Assembly (NCBI GenBank): GCA_016946835.1
Contig: JACVTC010000027.1
Coordinates: 295,001 to 355,000, forward strand
DNA from: Neocallimastix lanati (nom. inval.)
Lineage: Eukaryota; Neocallimastigomycota; Neocallimastigomycetes; Neocallimastigales; Neocallimastigaceae
Length of the DNA stretch: 60,000 nucleotides
Direction: 5' to 3'
This document shows, piece by piece, positions 43,377 to 58,013 of this stretch. Made by a program: the position numbers and the translations under genes. Position 1 is the first letter of the stretch. Every line of letters begins with the position of its first letter. The notes below the pieces were generated by a model. That model ran no database searches and was not told where the DNA came from. It saw only the letters and a list, made by a program, of their open reading frames with translations.

Positions 43377-44495
43377 TTAATTTTGTTCATCAGCAGAATC
43401 TTCAGCACTGTCTTCTTCTTCAACAGCAGCACTGGAATCATCATCAACAACAGCTTCTTCTTCATCAGAAATTTCCTCATTATTGAATTCCTTGAAAACA
43501 TTAAGTAAGGAGTAGTAGGCTGGCTTTGGATTGTAGTCAGCGTCGAAGATAAGTGGAGTACCATCAGCTCTCCAACTGTGTGGATCATCAACACCCCAGA
43601 CAAGGAAACCGGTACAGTATTCACTATTTAAGCAAGCTCTAAGAGCATCAGCATAAAGTTCAGCTTGGAATTCAAAAACTTCTTGAGATGGACCGGTAAC
43701 ACTGTTAACATCAATTTCAGTGATTTGAACTTCAAGACCTAATTCACCAAATCTACGAATGGTATCAACTACATTTTCGTATTTAACGGTCTTATCGGTG
43801 TGAAGGTGGTATTGAAGACCAACACCATCAATTGGAACACCACGAGCAAGAGCATCCTTAAGGAAGTTGTAGACAGCATTAGTTTTCTTTCCTTCACGGA
43901 TATCAACACCTTCAATATCATAATCGTTGTAGAATAATTTGACACTTGGATCAACTTCACGAGCAGTTTTGAAGGCAACATCAATGAAATCTGGAACTTC
44001 TTGAATAATGTTAGTATTACGGAAATCCCAAGTACCATTTTCACCGGTAGCTTCATCATCAATAGCTTCATTGACAACATCCCAAATCTTAACCTTACCC
44101 TTGTAGTGATTTAAGACACCGGTAACATGTTGAACGATAGCTTCCTTCATATCATCACCCTTTAAAGATTTGAACCATTCTGGTTGAAAACCGTGCCATA
44201 ATAAACAGTGACCTCTGAATTTCATACCTAATTCATTAGCCATAGCTAAATGAGCATCACAATCAGTGAAATCGAATGAATCCTTTTCTTGATGAACATT
44301 GCTGAATTTACAACCATTTTCAGCAACAATGGTGTTGAAGGCATAATCCATAGTTTCAACGTAAGTACTGTTGTCAAAGAAAAGAGTATTAGCAGCAACA
44401 CCAAACATGAAATCCTTTGAAGCTTCTCTTAAAGTAACATCAGCAAAAGCAGCTGAAGCTGAAGCAACTAAACCTAAAACAGTTGAAAATTTCAT
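43377..44495 (-). CDS. Secreted GH10 endo-1,4-beta-xylanase
   Basis: A single uninterrupted frame of 372 residues. Residues 1-18 (MKFSTVLGLVASASAAFA) are a typical signal peptide. The rest is a GH10 (beta/alpha)8 barrel: FGVAANT near the start, RGHCLLWH (94-101), the acid/base Glu143 in WDVVNEA, FYNDYDIE (188-195), GVGLQYHLH (224-232), the nucleophile Glu260 in VQITEIDV, GFLVWGVDD (296-304), and WRADGTPLIFD (308-318). GH10 enzymes hydrolyse internal beta-1,4 bonds of xylan outside the cell. There is no carbohydrate-binding module and no Cys-rich fungal dockerin. Instead, residues 339-372 form an acidic Glu/Asp/Ser/Ala tail. It uses more AAG, AAC and TTC codons than the neighbouring genes and has no intron, as expected of a highly expressed gene, and fits the known bacterial origin of many anaerobic-fungal hydrolases. 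A free secreted enzyme rather than a cellulosome subunit is inferred. Confidence 0.96.
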   Translation of the reverse strand: MKFSTVLGLVASASAAFADVTLREASKDFMFGVAANTLFFDNSTYVETMDYAFNTIVAENGCKFSNVHQEKDSFDFTDCDAHLAMANELGMKFRGHCLLWHGFQPEWFKSLKGDDMKEAIVQHVTGVLNHYKGKVKIWDVVNEAIDDEATGENGTWDFRNTNIIQEVPDFIDVAFKTAREVDPSVKLFYNDYDIEGVDIREGKKTNAVYNFLKDALARGVPIDGVGLQYHLHTDKTVKYENVVDTIRRFGELGLEVQITEIDVNSVTGPSQEVFEFQAELYADALRACLNSEYCTGFLVWGVDDPHSWRADGTPLIFDADYNPKPAYYSLLNVFKEFNNEEISDEEEAVVDDDSSAAVEEEDSAEDSADEQN

Positions 44496-46923
44496 TTTTT
44501 TATTTTTTAATCTAAATTAATTTATTAATAAATAAATATATATATATAAAAATATTTATTTTTTTTTTTAAAAAAAAAAATTAACAAAAAGAAAAAAAAA
44601 GCTGTATTTATCTATTTATATATAAAAAAAATTTTTAATAAATTTATGATTTCATATCATAATTAATTTACATTAAAATTTAATATTAAAAAAAAAAAAA
44701 AAAAATTTAGTAATTTTCAATATATTGTTTAAAAAAGAAAAAATAAAAATAAAATAAAATAAAAAATATAATAAAATAAAATAAAATAAATAAATAAATA
44801 AAGTTTAAAATATTATTAAATTAAAAAAAAAAAAATTAATAATTATAATTATTAATATAACATTAATAAATATCAATAATATTTTAATATAATTGGTGAT
44901 ATGATCAACATATCCTTTAATTAAATTGGACACAAAAAGAGAGGGGAAAAAATAAATAAATGAATAAATGAATATATAAATGAAGATTCCAAATAAGAAT
45001 AAACTAATAAATGAATAAATTAACTAAAAAAGGATTATAGAAAATTTTTTATCCTAACATTCTTAAAAAATTAGCCAAATAAATAAGTAATTCCTAAAAA
45101 AAAAAATAATAATAATAATAATAATAATAATAATTATAAATATTAATAAATAAAGTTTAAATGTATATATATATAAATGTAAATATATTTTTGTGATTCA
45201 ATTAAATTAATCCTTTTAAAAGTCTGCATAAACCAATTAACTGAATATGAAAAACTTTAAAAAAAAAAAAAAAAAAAAAACTTTATTTTTTAATAAAAAA
45301 ACATATTCAATGAATTTATTTATAAAAAAGATAAAAAAATAAAAAAAGGTTTTTTTTTTTTTTTTTTGTATTTTTTTCTTTTAATATTTGTATACATAAA
45401 TATATTATTTCATAATTAAAATAAAGCAAAATAATGGAGTGTATTGGTTGTATTGGTTTGTATAAAACAATGAAAATAGATAATTAAATATATTTTATAA
45501 TTAAATATATATCATTACATATATATATTGTAAGGATGACTCTTTTTGACCAAAAAAAAGAAAAAAAGCTTATTTATTAAGTGTACAAGATAGTGAAAAT
45601 TGTTAAAATAGCTTAGAATATCTTCAAACATGTTTATTATTATAAAAAAAAAAGTATATATATATAACTCTGATATAAAAGTAGTAATGTTAAAATTATA
45701 AATATGAACCTTTTTTATTTTTTTTTTATTTTTTTATTATTATCTTTCGGAGTATTAAATTTTAATTAAGGACAATATACATATAAAAAAAATTATTTAA
45801 AATAGTGCAAATCTTTAAAATTATTTTATAATTATTTTAGTATCTTATCATCAATTATTATAAGTATCAAACTCTAATTTCATTAAAATAAATAGTTAAT
45901 ATACCTAATATAGCTTTTATTGATAAGTAACGAAGATGATAATCTCTTCTTTCTCCGATAAGAACTCTAAAATCTATTATTATTTAATTTCACTATAGAA
46001 AAATATTATTTATTATACTTTTTATTATTAAATAAGAAAATAAATAAAAAAAAATATTATTTATTGTACTTTAAAGTATAATAAATAATAATTTTTTTTC
46101 CTTAAATTTATCAAAGAATTAAGAGTTTTAAAAATGAAATTTTTAATAAATCACAAAAATTACATAAAAAAAAAAAAAATTTCCTTAATTAATTAATTAA
46201 TTATTAAAACAAGCTTTGTGGTTTCTTAATATATTAAAAAAAAAAAATTTTTTGTGTCCTTAAATGTAGCTATCATTTCTATTTCCATTTATGGAATTTT
46301 GAGTATATATTCATAAAATCATTATAATTATCTTAAACAGTCACTAAATGATATTGATTAGTTTTTATACTGAATATTTTTAATAATCATTAGTATTATT
46401 TAATTATTTATTATTTATTATTTATTATTCATTAGTTATTATTTATTATTATTTATTACTCAATTATTTATTATTTATTATTTATTTATTTATTATTACA
46501 ATTACACTTTTAGAAAACTCAGCTCAATCATTTATATATTTATTTATTATATTTTATAGTATATAAAGTAGAGTATAAAATAAAAATCAATAAAGATGGT
46601 TTATATTTATAATATTTATAAGAATAAGTATCATAAATAATTTAAATTGAATTTTATATATATTTATAATATTTTAAATAATTTTTTTTATTATTATTCA
46701 AGATAATCTTTTTATAACCCAAAATCTTTAATATATATTTATATATGTATTCAATAATTTTAATGAAGAAAAATTTAAAAGTTAATGTCACAATTAAAAA
46801 AATTTCTTTATTTAAACTTTAATAATAAAAATATTAGATAAAAAAAAAATTTAATAATAATCCATAATTATTTATTCCTTTTTTTTTTTTTTTTCATGTA
46901 ATAATATACTAATATAGTTATTG

Positions 46924-46960
<37 letters not shown>

Positions 46961-48765
46961 CACGTTTGAAGTTATTTTAAATTAAGATTACAATTTTCAT
47001 TATTTAATTCACCTATTAAATAAACTTTTTTTTTTTTTTTCTGTTAGGTTAGAAAAGAGTTAACCTTAGCAGCAATCTGTATGAAATAAATATTTTAATT
47101 ATTAACTCTATTTAATTATCTATTATTAATTATTTTTTGTTTTTATATATCGATATTAAATATTTTGTATATATATATATATTAATTATCTTAAAATAGG
47201 AAATAGTTATATAATTATGACAAATGTTTTAATCCACTTTAAAATATTAAGTAAATAAATAAATATATGAAATAAATAAATGAAATATTTATAATAAATA
47301 TATTAAATATATTAAATATATATATTTATATTTATATTTATTGTATACATTCAATTATTTATAAAATATAAATGGATTAATAAAATGAATTACTTTTGAC
47401 ATATAGAAAATTAAATTATTTATTAATATTAAAATAAATAATAAAAATAAATAATAATAATAAATAATATAAAATAATAATGATAATAACAATGATAATA
47501 ACAATGATATTCATAGCTAATTTGCAATTAAAAGAAGAAAACTTTTACAAATTTCAAATAAAAATTTTAAATAAAAAATTATAAAACTTATAAAAAATAA
47601 AAAAAATAAATAAATAATAAAAAAAATAAATAAAAAATAAAAAAAATAAAAAATACTAAAAAGATATTTTAATCTTTTTCTTTTTTTTTTTTTTTTTTTT
47701 TGAAAAGATAAATCTGGTCAACATTATTTTAATTTATTTCTTTTTTTTTTTTTTGTATAAAAGAATTTCTATATTAAGTAATTATATCTGCAATATTAAA
47801 ATTTGATTAAATTTTCTTTTTTTTTTTTTATATATATATATATTAATATATATAATAATAAGTATTAATAATATTATTAAATAATAAATAATAAATAAAT
47901 AATTAATGAATTATTCAAACCTTAATTAATATAAAATAGTTTTTATTATTCAAACATAAATTAATGTCATAAATCAAATTTAAATATAATGATTTTATAA
48001 CAATTTCAATATGTGGCTTGATTTCTATATATTGATTATAATTAATAATAAATTTTATTAACATAAATCAATGTTTTAATTATACTCCTTTCATTTTAAT
48101 ATTTATCTTTATACAGTTATTAAATATTTCCTTATAAATAATAATTATTAATATTTATAATACATTTAACATAAAATCTCATTATGTAGTTTATTTTAAT
48201 CGCAAAAACAACTAATTTAATAGTTAATTATAACTAAATAACATTAAAAATAAAAGCATTTCTCTGAATTAAGAAAAGTGTAATTAAGTGTGTATGAAAG
48301 TTGTTAGCTAGTTTTAAATGTGTAGTCAAATATAATTATTTTTACTTGAATAAATATATGTAATATTAATAATAATAATAAAATTAAATAAATAAATAAA
48401 TAATACTTTAATAAATTTAATAAATAAATCCCAACAATAGTACCTAGAATTTTAGAGTTGTATATCATTAAATAATAAATAATTGAATAATAAATAATAT
48501 ATGATAAATTATAAATGATTAATAATTAAATAATTAAATAATAAATAATAAATAATAAATAATATATAATTGAATAATAAATAATAAAAAATTGAATAAT
48601 AAATAATAAAAAATTGAATATTAAACAATAAATGATAATAATTATGTAATTTCTCAGAAAATTCTTATTGAAAATATGTTAGAAAAATTCAACATAAACA
48701 ATACTTGAAAAAGGAGACAATGATATATATATCTGAAAATAATAAAAAAAAAAAAAAAAAAAAAA
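44496..48765. other. AT-rich spacer upstream of the xylanase
   Basis: The xylanase promoter should lie just above 44495; only A/T tracts are visible there, with no clear motif. Further on are poly-A runs (45260-45280; 46925-46958, about 35 bases), a period-7 ATTATTT stretch at 46395-46490, a GC-containing hairpin at 47041-47073, the first half of the dispersed repeat (47315-47540), and an AAATAAT stretch at about 48470-48610. No gene is seen. Confidence 0.65.
47315..47540. repeat. Dispersed repeat, first half of a split copy
   Basis: Matches 41105-41360 in the same orientation, sharing TTGTATACATTCAATT, ATTTATAAAATATAAATGG and ATATAGAAAATTAAATT and the following (AATAAA)n tract. The second half of the repeat resumes only at about 50040. 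Confidence 0.75.
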
Positions 48766-49436
48766 AACCTTTCGATAAAGCAATATACAGAAATGCAATT
48801 GGATTCCCTAATTTATTTATCAAAATGGACAATGCCAGAAATTTCTTTTGCCGTAAATAAAGTTTCAAAAGAAAAGTGAACAACCAACAATTTCAAACTG
48901 GAGTAAAGTAATAAATATTTTAAAAATATATATAATTAGTACAAAAGATTATAAAAAAAAAAAAATTAAATACAATGGAAAGGGGGAGTTATTTGTATAT
49001 ACGGACTCAGATTTCGCAGATGATAAAATTGATAGAAAATCTACTTCAGGTGTTATTATTTTAATAGGGAAAAAGTCCTATATGCTTGGATATCTAAAAA
49101 CCAAACATGCTTTTTTTGCTACTTCTACCGCAGAAGTTGAATCTGCAGGCACTTCAGTAAAACGTCAAAAAAAAATACTATAGTTAAGAAACATTATTAA
49201 AGCAATATTAAATAAGAAATTAAACATAACGATTCTATACTGATAATCAAGCAAGTAAATGTATAATGGAATATAGTGAAATTAATACCAAATTAAAACA
49301 TAGAGATGTCAGAATTATCATTTTAATAGAGGTAATATATTAAAGAAAAGAATAAAATTTAAAATATGTAGACACGGAAAACTTGTTAGCCGACATATTA
49401 TCAAATGGTGCAAAGATACTAAAATTTTACAAATAA
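48766..49436 (+). pseudogene. Ty1/copia retrotransposon relic: end of reverse transcriptase and RNase H
   Basis: Plus-strand translation, with frame changes, follows the C-terminal part of a copia polyprotein. It begins with AIYRNAIG, then shifts to LIYLSKWTMPEISFAVNKVS, matching the end of the reverse transcriptase connection. The best-preserved piece (about 48987-49185) reads ELFVYTDSDFADD, then DRKSTSGVIILIGKK, then ATSTAEVES, which are hallmark copia RNase H motifs. After a stop, TDNQASKCIMEYSEINTKLKH matches the TDN and KH..D..H end region in other frames. Several stops and frameshifts and the absence of gag, protease and integrase show a 5'-truncated dead copy. Confidence 0.9.
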
Positions 49437-49460
49437 TTTTTTTATATAAAAATCTCATTT

Positions 49461-49471
49461 GATGGGGGAAG
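49461..49471 (+). other. Candidate polypurine tract of the copia relic
   Basis: GATGGGGGAAG is a G-rich purine run that stands out in this A/T background, with only one T. It lies directly against the TG that starts the candidate 3' LTR, exactly where the plus-strand primer sits in LTR retrotransposons. Confidence 0.65.
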
Positions 49472-49779
49472 TGATAACTATTTAACAATTATACTGTGTA
49501 TTTATTCATATTATCTTATATATTTATTTACTAATGCATTTTATTTAAGTGTACTTGTATTTATGTTTTATTGTAAATTAGTTTATACTTCTATTTTATG
49601 TTGTATAGATTTATGTTAACATTCATTTTAATTATTTTGTGTAACTTTGAGAAAAGTAGATACTGCATTTATGATGTTTTATGTGGAATGTATATCACAT
49701 AAATACATTTGTTACGTATATACAAGTTAACCATAGTACTTTTGAATTATTATATTAAATAAATAAACAACATATATCA
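49472..49779 (+). mobile_element. Candidate 3' LTR of the copia relic
   Basis: Starts TGATA just after the polypurine tract. A matching inverted end TATCA occurs at 49775-49779, giving a 308-bp segment with TG..CA termini. The interior is less repetitive than its surroundings. No second LTR copy was found in the window, so the right boundary rests only on the 5-bp inverted ends. Confidence 0.5.
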
Positions 49780-50039
49780 ATAAGAATAATAAATATTTAA
49801 TATTAAACATTAAATATTAAATATTAAATAATTAAATAATTAAATAATAATAATAAAATTCAATATAATATTTAATATTCTTTTTTACAATATTTTTATA
49901 TTCACTTCTTTTATTATTCATAAAAAAAAAAAAAAAATTATCGAAAATATAAATATATATAAAACTCATCTTTTATTAATAAAACCTTTCACTATTAATA
50001 ATTAATATATTAATATATGAAATTTTTAATAATTATAGG
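49780..50039. other. AT-rich stretch right of the candidate LTR
   Basis: Short (TTAAATA)n tract and poly-A. No gene is seen. Confidence 0.5.
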
Positions 50040-50235
50040 ATATTTTTGAAATTTTATAGCATATGATACGTAACTTAAACTAAGAAAATCAATTATTTTT
50101 ATCATAAATTTTATTATATACATTAATCTATGTATATAAAAATTATTCAACATAATTTTTTATGTTTATGAAATGTAAATACAATGATTCTATTATTTAT
50201 TGTTAATTATTATTTAATAATAATAATTTTCTTTT
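50040..50235. repeat. Dispersed repeat, second half of a split copy
   Basis: Matches 41395-41595, sharing AAATTTTA then GCATATGA, ATTAATCTATGTA, ATTCAACATAATTTTT and ATTATTTATTG, then the (TAATAA) tract. It is separated from its first half by about 2.5 kb that contains the copia relic. Confidence 0.75.
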
Positions 50236-53114
50236 TAAGTTATATTAAGCTAAAGAACAAGCTAAAGGGACCTGTATTTTTTTTTTTATTAGTTGCAAAA
50301 ATTAGCTAAAGAACCTGAATAGAATGTAATTAAATCCAAAATAACAAAAAATATAAAAATAAATAACTACCTCCTGATATAGCATAGTTTAACGAAATTC
50401 CTGATAAATCAAAATATTATTAAAACAGATAGAAATATGAATTTTTATGTTAATCAAAAAATTCTAATTTAATAATCTTCCCAATCCCCATTTCCAAGTA
50501 AAATTATTCATAAAATTTAATGATGATAAATATTTGTAAATAATACTTTTTTATATTGTACACTAAATTTTGTTATCAAATGTTTATTACTAGAACTTAT
50601 ATATTAAAGATTTAAATAGTTTTTATACAACTCCTTTTTCAATATTAAATAACAATAAATATTGAAATAAATAATAATTAATCATCAACTATTTAAATTT
50701 TATAATATTAGAAAACTATAGTATATATTGTTAAGGAGTCAATATAAGATATGATGTGTACACAACAAAATGTATTATTATTTAATTAAATTTTATTTAT
50801 TATTTATTAATTTATATGATTTAAAAAAGTATTTAAAAGACAAAATATTAATTTCATAAAAAAAATTTTCTTTTTATATTTTACATACAAATTATTACTT
50901 AATCTAATATTATAAATATTTATAATACTTTAATGTACAAAAGTTTAAATATTATGTTGAACTTTAACATATATACATCTAATTTATAATTAAAAAAAAA
51001 AAAAAAAAAAAGTAGATGTTTTTATTTTTACACATAAAAAATTTACTACTTATATAAATTATTTTTATTAATGAAAAAATGCATTTTAAAGTCTTAATTT
51101 ATAATTAAATTTAATTAATTAATAAATATTAAAAATTTATATAATTCTTAATTATTTAAAAAAATGAATTACAATTAAAAAATTACTTTGAATTTTAATA
51201 ATCAATTACTTTTTATTTAAAAATTTCACTAGAAAAGAAAAATAAACAATTTTTTTTCTATATTTAACTTTTTATCAAATTACATAAAAAAAAAAAAAAA
51301 AAAAAATAAAATAAAAAAATAAAAAATTAAATAATTTTTTTATTATATCCTTTAAACTCTTAAAGCAATGAATGGAATCTTTTTTTTTTTAAATATTCTA
51401 TTTATTAATAACTTTTATTATTTAATAATTAATATAAATAAATAAATAATATAGTATATTTATTACTTATTACTATTTTATTTTCTTTTTTTTTTTTTTT
51501 TTTTTTTTATTTTATTTTATTTTATTATCACTCAATTTGTTTTGGTAAAATTACCTTTCAAAATTTTTAGATTTTTTCTTTCTTATTTTGTTTACCTTTT
51601 TTTTTTTCTTTCATATTAGATTGGTTAATTATTAAAGAGTGAAGTTGGTCAAATTAATCAGTAGTTATATAAAAAAAATTATATATATATATAAATATAT
51701 TTGTCCTTTTAGTTTGTGCCATTTTTTTAATGACCTTTTTCAGCAAAAAAAGAATCTTTTTTTTTTTTTTTTTTTTTTAGTTTTAGTTTTAGTTTTGAAT
51801 ATTATTTTTCATTATTATTTAATTTAATATATTATTATGATAGTTAAATTGTTTTTACATTATCCGATAATTACATATAGATTTTATCTATTTTTTTTTT
51901 TTTTGATTTTAATTTTCTAAAGTATTGTTTCAATCAAAAAAATTTTTTTTCTTTCTTTCTTTCTATGCTTTATTAATGGAAATAGAGTTACCTTTTAAAT
52001 AAGGCATGTCTCCAAAAAAAAATCCTATAGTCTTTTACTGTAAAAAGAAATAAAAAAAAATAAAAAAAATAACTACATATTATCTAAAAGATAATATAAA
52101 AAAATTTTTTTTATACTTTTCTTTTCTTTTTTCACTTATTAGATTTATTATCTATATGTATAGATCTTTTAAACCTTTTCTTTTCTTTTTTTTTCTTTTT
52201 TTTTTTTTTTTTGAACATTTTGATTTTTCATACCTAATTTGCTTATATCTCTAAGTTTGTTGTTTTCTTTTGACTCTTTGAAAATAAATTATTGATTCGG
52301 AAGAAGAAGTAACAATTTATTTATAATAATATATCTATCTACTTAAATGAAGACGAAAGATAAATAAAGACACACAAAAAGTATATATCAATACGTCAAA
52401 AACTTCAAAGAAAATATTGAAACATAAGTTCATACAAAGAGAAAAAAAAATACTAATTTTTTATGATATGAGTTCATTTAATTGACTACAGTCATTTTAT
52501 ATGATAAAACCCAACCCAACCAGAAAATACTATTTTATGAATAAAGAAATTAGTAGTATAAATTAAATAATAATTATTCAAATGAAAAAAAAAAAAAAAA
52601 TTATTAAAAAAAAAATAATAATTAAAAAAATGGATATCCATGTAAATATTTTGAATTAATAATTATTATTTAAGGATGAAATGAAGAATCAGTGATTGCA
52701 ACTAAAAAAAAAAAAATTGTAATTTATATACAAAAAAAAAAAAAAAAAAAAAATGAAATTAAATAAAGGAAAAGAAAATAAAGAAATCTAAATAGATAAA
52801 AAAAATTTTTTTTCCATTAAGAAATAAAAAAATAATTATTTTCAGTTGGGGACAAAGAATTTATAAAATTAATAGGATATCTTCAAATTTTTACTTTTTT
52901 TTTTTTTTTTTTTTAATAAAAAAATATATATTTATATTAAATTATAAATAAATATTATAAATATAAATCTATAATATTGTTATATATTTTTATTTTTTTT
53001 TTATATATTTTTTTATTATGACATAAAAGCATTAATATAATAAATATAATATTTAAATTGTTTAATATTTAAATTGACAGTTATCTATTATATATATATA
53101 ATTTAATATTATAT

Positions 53115-53152
<38 letters not shown>

Positions 53153-54741
53153 TTTACTTAATTACAATATACTTTTTTTCAAATTTATAAATATTCCAGT
53201 AAAAAGTTTAATATGTAAATGTTAAAAGTAATTTTTTTTTATCACATTTTCTACCAAAGAATAATTAAATAATAGAATAATTAATTATTTTTTTTTTTTA
53301 CTTTAACAATTTATCCATATATTTAGTTATTCATTCTTTTATTATTGCAAAGTTATTATATAATAATTTATATATATATATATATTTTTTTTTATTTTAT
53401 TATGAAAATTATAATAATAATTTATAATTTATAATTCATGATATTTTATAATTTATAATTCATGATATTTTATAATTTATAATTAATATTTTATAATTTT
53501 AATTTTGTTAATACTAACACACGAATTTTGGAGAAAATAAAACAATTTTAAAAAAAAAAAAAATTTTAAATAAAAAAATGTTAAAAATAATTTTTTAAAA
53601 TTTTTTTTTTTTAAAAAAAAAAAAATAAAAATAAAAATAAAAAATAAAAAATAAAAGTTTTCATAAAAGTTATAGAATTTTATTAATGAAAATATTCATA
53701 CAAATGAAACATAAAAGTTTATTAAATAATGCATAAATTACAATAACAATAATAAATAAATCAATAAATCGATAAATTAATAATATAGTTTAAAGAATTA
53801 CTATTTAATTTATAAGAGACCATGAAAAAGTATATCAATAAAGAAATGAATGAATGAATGAATAATAATAAAGAATGTAAAAATTTTAATATTATTGATA
53901 TGATAAATTTAAGTGTACACGAAAATAATAACATATATAATTATATTTTTATAATATTTCTCAAGTTATTTAATTAAAATATATATATTCTATTTTTATA
54001 GAAATAAAAATAATAGAATGCATTATTATTATTATAATTCATTCAATCATTTTTAAAAGTTAAAGATATACATATATATTTTAAATTATATATATATGTA
54101 ATTTATGAATTTTTTAAATTAATATTACTATATATATACTAACTTTTCCTTTATTTTTTTTTTATTATTTCTTATTTATTTTAATACAAATATTATAAGA
54201 TATTAAAATAAAAAAAGAGTTCTATAGAAAAAAGAAAAAAAATTTTTTTTAAAATATGATATATATACTTCTTTTATGATTAAAAAAAAAATAATTTTAT
54301 TTTTTTCATTTATTTTTTTTTTTTTTATTTTTTTTTTTTTTTATTTTTTTTTTTTTTTTATTTTTTTTTTTTTTATTTTTTTTTTTTTACAGAATATAAA
54401 ATATATATATTAATATATGATTCATAATTTAATTTCTAATAGTTTAAACAAAAAAAACTATTATGAAAATGTTGGGAATTATTAAATTGCATAAATTATT
54501 TATTATTAATATTTAAATATTGCTTATTAAATCATTTAAATTGCTTATTAAAATATTAAAAAATGCTAAGCATAACATAAATTATAATTATTATTATTTA
54601 ATATAATACAATAAATTTTTTTTATTATTTAATATTTAATATTAAGTAAATGGCCAAGTTTTACTCTTTTTAATTTAATATAAATTATTATTTATGCAAA
54701 ATTTATTAAAAAAAAAAATTCTAAATAAAATTTATTTTTAT

Positions 54742-54775
<34 letters not shown>

Positions 54776-55028
54776 ACATAAAACATAAAATTTTAATATA
54801 AAATTTATATGATTAATTTAAACAATTTAAATATAAAATTTTATTTTTTTTTTTTTTTTTAAAAAAGTTTTATATATATGAACATAACAAAAATTTTTTT
54901 TTTTTGTTATTGTTGAATGCTTCATTATATCAATTTATTTATTATTGTTTTCTCAAAAAAATTTTGATATTTAAGTATTAAACCAACAAGAAATAATTTT
55001 AATTATTTTAATAGCACTTAAACTTTAA

Positions 55029-55068
<40 letters not shown>

Positions 55069-56171
55069 AATTTAATCGTTTAAAACGTTGTTGATATAAT
55101 CTTTGAAATCCATAATTTGAAATTTGTTTAATATTTATTAATATTTTCATTTTTAATTTTTACTTATTTTTACTTTACATGAATTTTAATTTTGTTACAC
55201 AAGTTAATTACATATAAAAATATTTAAATATTTAAATATTTATTATTATTATTATTAATTTTATTTATTATCAATTATTACTTAAATTATTACTTAAATT
55301 TTAATTTTCTGTAAAAATAATTAAATACATTTTAAATTAAAAATAAAACGATAATTTATACATATATATATAAAATTAATAAATTTTAAATTTTTATACC
55401 AAAGTTTTTATATTTTTTTAAACAATCGACGTATTAAATAAATAAAATAAATAAAATTTTTAAATTAATTGTATTTTATGAAAAAAAAAAAAAAATAAAA
55501 AAATAAAAATAAAAATAAAAATAAAAATAAAAAAATATATAAATAAATAAATTCATGAAATAATAATTAAAATTATTTTATAAATTTATATAAAAGTAGA
55601 ACATTTCACTTTTCCTTTTAATTTTTTTTTTCCTCAAAAAAGTACGTTACTAATGAAAATTTATATATATAATTAAAAAGAATATATATATATATATTTA
55701 TATATTTTGTTTATAATAATAATAATAAAATAAGTTTATAATAATAAAAAAAAAATTAAAAATATAAAAATATAAAATGGATAGACTATAAAATATATAA
55801 TATATATAAATATAATTTTAATATAATAATATATAGAAAATAAAGAAAAAAATAAAGGATTAAAAAATTTTTTATTTTAATAAATTACAAAAGTTTATTG
55901 TTATTATATTACCAAATAAATAATTGTTGTTTTAAGTTTTATTACAATCCGATAAAAAAGAAAAAAAAAATAATAAGAATAAATATATATTATTAATATT
56001 AAAAAAAAAAAAAAAAAAAGTGAATTAAATAAATAAAAAAAGAAGGATAAAATAAAAAAAAAAATATTGTTAAAGAATTAAAAAAAATTCAGAATTTTTA
56101 TATAGACAAATAAATATACAAAAAGTTATACAAAAAAAAAAAAAAAAGATAGAAGAGGAAACAGAAGAAAC

Positions 56172-56199
<28 letters not shown>
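50236..56199. other. Gene-free AT-rich spacer
   Basis: About 6 kb with no recognisable gene. It contains poly-A and poly-T runs (51486-51508, 52888-52914, 55034-55063, 56170-56200), a T14-17 plus A minisatellite at 54300-54390, (TA)n tracts at 53130-53155, and a triplicated TTTATAATTTATAATTCATGATA phrase around 53420-53485. The stretch 52255-52540 is somewhat more mixed but has stops in all frames. Confidence 0.65.
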
Positions 56200-57760
<1,561 letters not shown>

Positions 57761-57768
<8 letters not shown>

Positions 57769-58013
57769 AAATAGAAATGATAGTTATATTAAAGATATAA
57801 GTGTTTCAAATCATCATACGGCATCAAGTTTTGTGTCAACTACTGTATTGGGTACAAAATTTATGGAAAACTATGATGATTCCACATTAGCTTCTTCTCG
57901 GCTTACAGATTTAGTTTCTAATGATAACCATTTTAATATTTTTTAATAATCCAGAGTTGAAGGAACCATTATATAAGATTAATGAAAGAGCATCTTCTAA
58001 ATATCTATTTTAA
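57761..58013 (+). other. Out-of-frame continuation of the seven-transmembrane protein
   Basis: Downstream of the TAG at 57766-57768 the sequence keeps coding character in shifted frames. The first piece (57761-57944) reads NRNRNDSYIKDISVSNHH and later NYDDSTLASSRLTDLVSND. It stops inside a 6-T run, after which NNPELKEPLYKINERASSK follows to a TAA at 58011-58013. One base fewer in the A run (57729-57738) and one fewer in the T run (57939-57944) would each restore the next piece. Whether these are assembly errors or real mutations cannot be told here. Confidence 0.6.

Noticed and set aside
48689-48883. 64-residue minus-strand frame
   Set aside because: It is antisense to the copia reverse-transcriptase relic, whose plus-strand motifs are unambiguous.
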